Below are positions 11,301-17,300 of a stretch of DNA of 23,180 nt, piece by piece. Positions within the stretch are counted from its first letter, which is position 1. Every line of letters starts with the position of its first letter. This DNA is from an uncultured Candidatus Planktophila sp. (GTDB lineage: Bacteria; Actinomycetota; Actinomycetes; Nanopelagicales; Nanopelagicaceae), in contig CALEZA010000122.1 in NCBI GenBank assembly GCA_937927965.1, positions 1-23,180 on the forward strand, in the 5' to 3' direction. The translations under genes and the position numbers were made by a program. The notes below the pieces were generated by a model that had not been told where the DNA came from, ran no database searches, and saw nothing but the letters and a program-made list of their open reading frames with translations.

Positions 11301-14300
11301 TGCGTATGTCATACGTCCCAACTTTAGTAACGCAAACTGGGGTGGAATCGGTGCTACTTGTAGCGCGTTAACGCAAACACTCACACTGACATTTACATTA
11401 AATCCATCCGCACCTGTATCTGTGGCACTCGGATCTCCAAGCAAGACAAGTGAAACTTATACAGTCGGTACCACTGGTGTAACTCTTGCAACGGTGGGAA
11501 CGATGGTTAAGCAGGGTTATAGCTTCTCTGGATGGTCTACTACGAAGACTGGAACGACAGCCCTGACATCTCCATATACTGCTACTGCATCGATTACTTT
11601 ATATGCGATCTGGACAGCTAGACAGTACAAACTTTTCTACGATTCAAACACTGCGACTTCAGGGACTCTCGCCCCGATAACTTTCACCGCAGGATCAGCA
11701 TTTAATCTCAACGGAAACCTTAATTTCACAAAGCCTGGATTTACCGCGGTCGGATTTAATACTGCAGCCAACGGTTCGGGAACTTTCTATGCGGGTGGAG
11801 CAGCTGTAATTTTCTATGACACCACTACCGTCTATTCACAATGGGTTCCAGTCGCTCCCGCTGCTCCTTCAATCACTGTAGCTCCTGGAAATACATCTGT
11901 AACCATCTCCGTAAATGGTGGAACTTTAAGTAGCACTAATGGACCAGCAGACTCTTACACAGTCACGGCAAAACTCAATGGAGTTACAGTGGGAAGTTGT
12001 GTCGTAATCGCACCCGCAACAAGTTGCACTATTTCTGGCCTTACAAATGGCTCCAATTACTCATTTACAGCGATTTCCACCAATCAAACAGGAACATCAG
12101 TGGCAGGAACGGCAGTAACGGCAACTCCTAGAGGGTATGTAGTTACCTACAACCCAATGGGCGGCACGGTTCTTCCTACAACAGATACATTCTCAGTGGG
12201 ATCTCCTCTTACATTGCCACTGCCGGTGAGAAGTGGATATAACTTCCAGGGATGGTTTGATACTTCGACAGCAGGAACAAACTTAGGTCTTAATGGAGGT
12301 CTTTACTCCCCTTCAGAATCTCGAACTGTGTATGCGCAGTGGACTGCAATTCCATACACAATTTCCTATTTTGGAAATGGTTCTACATCAGGAACTACAC
12401 CAACTAATGGAACTTACTCATTAGCATCAGGCACCTATCAAATTGCAGGTAGAAATACTCTTGCAAAGAGCGGTTATGTTTTCAATGGATGGAAATCAGA
12501 CACGGGAACCGCGTTTGCTGTTGGAATCAATTACGCGACATTAGCTCATCTCAATCTCTACGCTAATTGGATTCCAGAGACCTACACAGTTACATTTAAC
12601 GCTAATGGCGGCAGTGGATCGGTTCCAACCAAGAGTGGATATGTCACTATTGGTGAAACTTTCACCGTTCCTTCTTCTTCCTTATCACTCCTAGGTTCAA
12701 CATTTGCAGGATGGAGTGATGGCACACGCACTTATCTCCCTGGTGAGATTTTCACAGTAGGAAGTGCAAATATCACTTTCACAGCGGTATGGAATGGAAC
12801 TCAATATGTAGTGATTTACTCATCAAACGGTGGTACTGGTGTCACACCAACAGCACCAAACCGCCTCTTGGGTGAGACTTTCACTGTTGCTTCTGCAGGC
12901 TCACTCACAAAGAGCGGATATAGCTTCCTAGGCTGGATGGAGAGCGGAACTGCATATTTGGCTGGAAATACATTTACTATGCCCGCCCGAAATGTCACTC
13001 TCATCGCTCAGTGGAGTGGGCTGGTCTACACAATTACTTATTCATCAACTGGTGCCGATTCAGGATCTCCTTCACGCGCTTCCGATTCCTACACCTTTGG
13101 TGCAAGCGCTATTTCACTCCCAACAGCCGGCACAATGGTCAAGGCAGGATATGCATTTGGCGGATGGTCGGAAACAACAACAGCGTTAGGTAATTCTTAT
13201 AGTGCAACAGCAAATGTCACACTTTCACCAGTTTGGACACCTACTACTCAGACCTTCTCCTTTAATTTAAATGGAGGAACTGGAACCACGCCGTCTTCTG
13301 CGAGCTACACAACAGGCTCCACAGGGATAACTGCTCCAAGCCAGGGAGATCTACTCAAGGCTGGATTTACATTTGGTGGATGGAGTGATGGCACAAATAC
13401 TTACTCGCCTGGTTCATCAATTACAGGAACAACCAACAAGACATTAACTGCAATTTGGACTCCTGCTACTTATGCGGTCAACTACGCTGTTGGAGTTGCG
13501 AACTCCAATCCAGTTATCGATCCGATTGGACTTCCTGTAACAGCGGCGACAGCGTACGGAAGTAGTTTTATCCTCGGCTCACCTGAAACCCTCACAGTTG
13601 TTGATAATGGTCAGGTCTATGCGTTCGCAGGATGGATGAACGGCGCTCAGGTTTATCAACCTGGAGCAAGCATTGTGATGGGAACTTCATCCCCTACTTT
13701 TACAGCTGAGTGGCTGCGTTTGTATGAAGTTACATATCAATTATCTGGTGGAATTGGAGCAGTACCAGCTCCAGTCTTGCGAGCTGCAAACTATGTTGAA
13801 AATATCACCACAGTTATTCCAACCAGAACTGGCTATACATTTACAGGATGGATTGATCAATCTGGCAATTCAGTAACTACTTCAACCTATGCAATTACTT
13901 CAACAAATTATGTTTTCTATGCTCAATGGACTGCAAATACCTACACACTTACATACAGTTCCGCGGGAGGTTCTACAGCACCTACCGCAAATTCTGGAAC
14001 TGTTGGTTCAATCATTACTCTCCCAGCGACAACTAGTGTGAATAAAGCTGGTTACAGATTTGCAGGCTGGAGTGTGGGTGGAACTACATATCCTGGCGGG
14101 GCCCAGTACCAGTTCGGATCTAACTCCGAAACACTTACTGCTCTATGGAGCCCAACCTCCCAGAAGATCACTATTGATCTAGCTCAAGGCACAAGCAGCA
14201 CACCAATTACAGAGCCAAATCACATTATTGGTGAAACTTTCACCGCACCAACAACTCTTCCTGTTCGCAGCGGCTACACATTCGCTGGTTGGAGTGATGG

Positions 14301-17300
14301 AGCATCAGTAATTCCTGCCGGCGGTACCGTGACTGTTGGCTCAACCGATGTGACACTTACTGCAACATGGACAGCTTCAACATATACAGTCACTTATGTT
14401 CTCAACGGCGGTTCAGGCTCAATACCATCGCCGACCTCATATAATTTTGGATCGAGCATTTCAATCGCATCTGCTGTGAGCAAGGCCAATAGCAACTTTA
14501 TTGGATGGTCCAACGGTTCAAATACTTTCTCCCCAGGAGCCTCATTTACAGTCGCAGCTCGCAACGAGACTTTTACTGCACAATTTTCTGGAACTATTTA
14601 TGCAATTTCATTTAACCTCAATGGAGCCGACACTGGAACAACTCCAGCCACAATCACAGGCCTCGCAACAGATTCATTTGTATTGCCAACTGGTTCAGGA
14701 CTTGCTGAAACTGGTCACATATTTGGTGGATGGACTGATGGAACAACCAGATATTTACCAGGAGAGACAATCACTGGAGTCACTTCAAATACAACTCTGA
14801 CAGCAATTTGGACCTTACTACCGCCAGCAGCGCTATCTGCTCCAGTTGCGACACCAGGAGATCATGCAGGTACTGTCACAGTGACGCCTCCTTCATTGAT
14901 AAATGGCGGTGAAGTGTCTTCCTATAAGATTGTTGCAACAGATAGCTCTGGAAATCTACTTTCTCCCGAGAAGAGTTGCATCGTCAATTCTCCAGCGACA
15001 AGTTGCGTGATTACGGGATTGACCAATGGAACTACCTATAAATTTATTGCGGTAGCGACCAACGCTGCGGGTACCAGCACATCATCCCCATCAAATGCGA
15101 TTACTCCTGCTTCGGTCCCTGGGGCACCTACATCCGTGACAGCTACCCGAGGTGACGAAACAGCTACGGTGAGATTCTCTGCGCCAGTAGATAATGGCGG
15201 TTCGCCGATCCTTACTTATACCCTGACAGTGGTGGAGACGGGTCAAACCTTTACTGGATCAGGTTCTCCTATAACTGTAACAGGCCTTACAAATGGCTCT
15301 ACTTACACCTTTAAAGTCACTGCAACAAATGCGGTGGGCGTTTCTGATACTTCAACAGCGTCGGCTCCAGTAAAAATCGCAGGTGTAGCAGATGCCCCAA
15401 CATCTGTCACGGCAGTGGCAGGTGACGAAACTGCAACAGTCAGCGCTGCAGGCAATTGGAATACAATCTCAGGAAGTGGAGGAGAGTCAGTCACTGCAAT
15501 CATCTTCACATCCATGGATGGTCTTCATAGTTGCACAGCAACACTTCCTGCCACCTCATGTGTAGTTGCGGGCTTAACAAACGGCATTGGATACACATTT
15601 AGAGCGGTGGCGGTGAATCCAATAGGAAATTCACCATCCACATCATCGACTTCAGTAATTCCTGCAGGAATTCCTTCTGCTCCTACAACCGTCACTGCTG
15701 TCGCAGGAGATCACAGTGCTGTGGTCACCTTTAGCGGTGCATTCAATGATGGTTCAGCAATTACTGGCTATATAGTCAAAGTATCTCCAACAGGGGATAC
15801 ATTCACTGTTTCAAGTTCACCTGCAACAATTACAGGGCTCGTTAATGGAGGAAGCTATACCTTCACAGTTGCTGCCATTAATGCAAAGGGAATTTCGGAA
15901 TTTTCTACCGCATCCGCTTCTGCCGTGCCTGCAGCTGCTCCAGGGGCACCGACTGCTTTGACTGTAATCGCAGGGGACACATCGACGGTGGTGAGTTTGA
16001 CTCCTCCTGCTGATGATGGCGGATCTCCGATAACTTCATATCTCATTACCGCAAGCAACGGTATGACCTGCACCGCTATAGCGCCTGCGACAAGCTGTCG
16101 TGTAATCGGACTTACCAATGGAACTTCCTATACCTTTACAGCGCAGGCAATCAATGCAATTGGTACAGGTGTTGCCTCAGCGACATCACCTTCTGCTACG
16201 CCCGCAGGGCTACCAACCCCACCAACTTCGATCTCAGCAACAATCGGTGATGGACAAGTAACACTGGCCTTTAGCGGAGCTGGTGCTAATGGTTCAGCAA
16301 TTACCAATTACACAGTGATTGCAGAGCCTGGAGGATTGACTGGTACGAGTTCAAGTTCACCTGTGACCGTCTTGGGCCTTACAAATGGAGTGGCATATAC
16401 ATTCCGTGTCCTTGCCACAAATGCTGTTGGTGACTCTGATTCTTCAACAGTCTCAGTGACTGCAACTCCTGCAACGGTGCCTAACGCCCCATCATCGATT
16501 TCTGCAACATCAGGCAACGCAAGTGCACAGATCACCTTTACTGCTCCGACGAGCAATGGAGGCGCTGCAATTACAAGTTATACAGTTACCGCTTCTCCAG
16601 GTGGCCAGAGTTGCACAGTGTCAGCTCCTTCAACGGGATGTACCGTCAATGGTTTAAATAACGGAACTACCTACTCTTTCACTGTCACAGCAACAAATGC
16701 TGCAGGAACTTCTAGCCCATCAGGAAGTTCTAATTCAGTAACTCCAGTTGGCCCACCTGCAGCACCTGTCTTGGACACATTAGTCCGAGGTGATAACAAA
16801 GCAAACCTGACATTTACTCCACCGACAATCACCGGCGGTCTTCCAATTGATCACTATGAAGTGATTATTCAACCTGGCAATCTTTTAGTTACAACTAACT
16901 CATCTAGTGTTGAAGTTCCTAATCTCGTCAATGGCACTCTATATACAGTGACAGTTGTTGCGGTCAATGGAGCTGGTACTTCTGCACCTTCAAATTCAAT
17001 GACAGTGAGACCAGCAGGTATTCCGAATGCTCCTACTGTGGTTACGGGCTATCCAGCAAATCAAGCTGCACGCTTGGAATTTTCTGGAGCCACAGGTAAT
17101 GGAGCCCCGATCACTGGTTACATCATTACTGTGGTTGAGACTGGAGATACATTCACTGTGACAAGTTCTCCACACACAGTTCATGGTCTTACCAATGGAA
17201 CTCCATACACATTCACAGTGGCCACTGTTACTTCTGTTGGAGTTTCAGCGCCCTCCACCATTTCAACTCCACTAACACCTGAACAAGTTTCCTATCTAAC

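Larger units (their letters stand above)
2971..11844 (+). repeat. InlB/Flg_new-type repeat array 1 (repeats 1-14, interrupted by other domains)
   Basis: Fourteen units of about 75-80 residues with an opening strand such as VTFDSNTATSG, a central G-x-x-F-x-GWNT-A-x-G-x-GT-x-Y segment and a closing TLYAQW-like strand. This is the Listeria-Bacteroides repeat (PF09479), a small beta-grasp-like unit of bacterial surface proteins. Closing Trp codons (Phe for unit 6) lie at 3193, 5032, 5263, 6205, 6445, 6676, 8524, 10051, 10279, 10501, 10729, 10957, 11611 and 11842. Units 7, 8 and 13 are split by inserted sequence. Confidence 0.85.
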
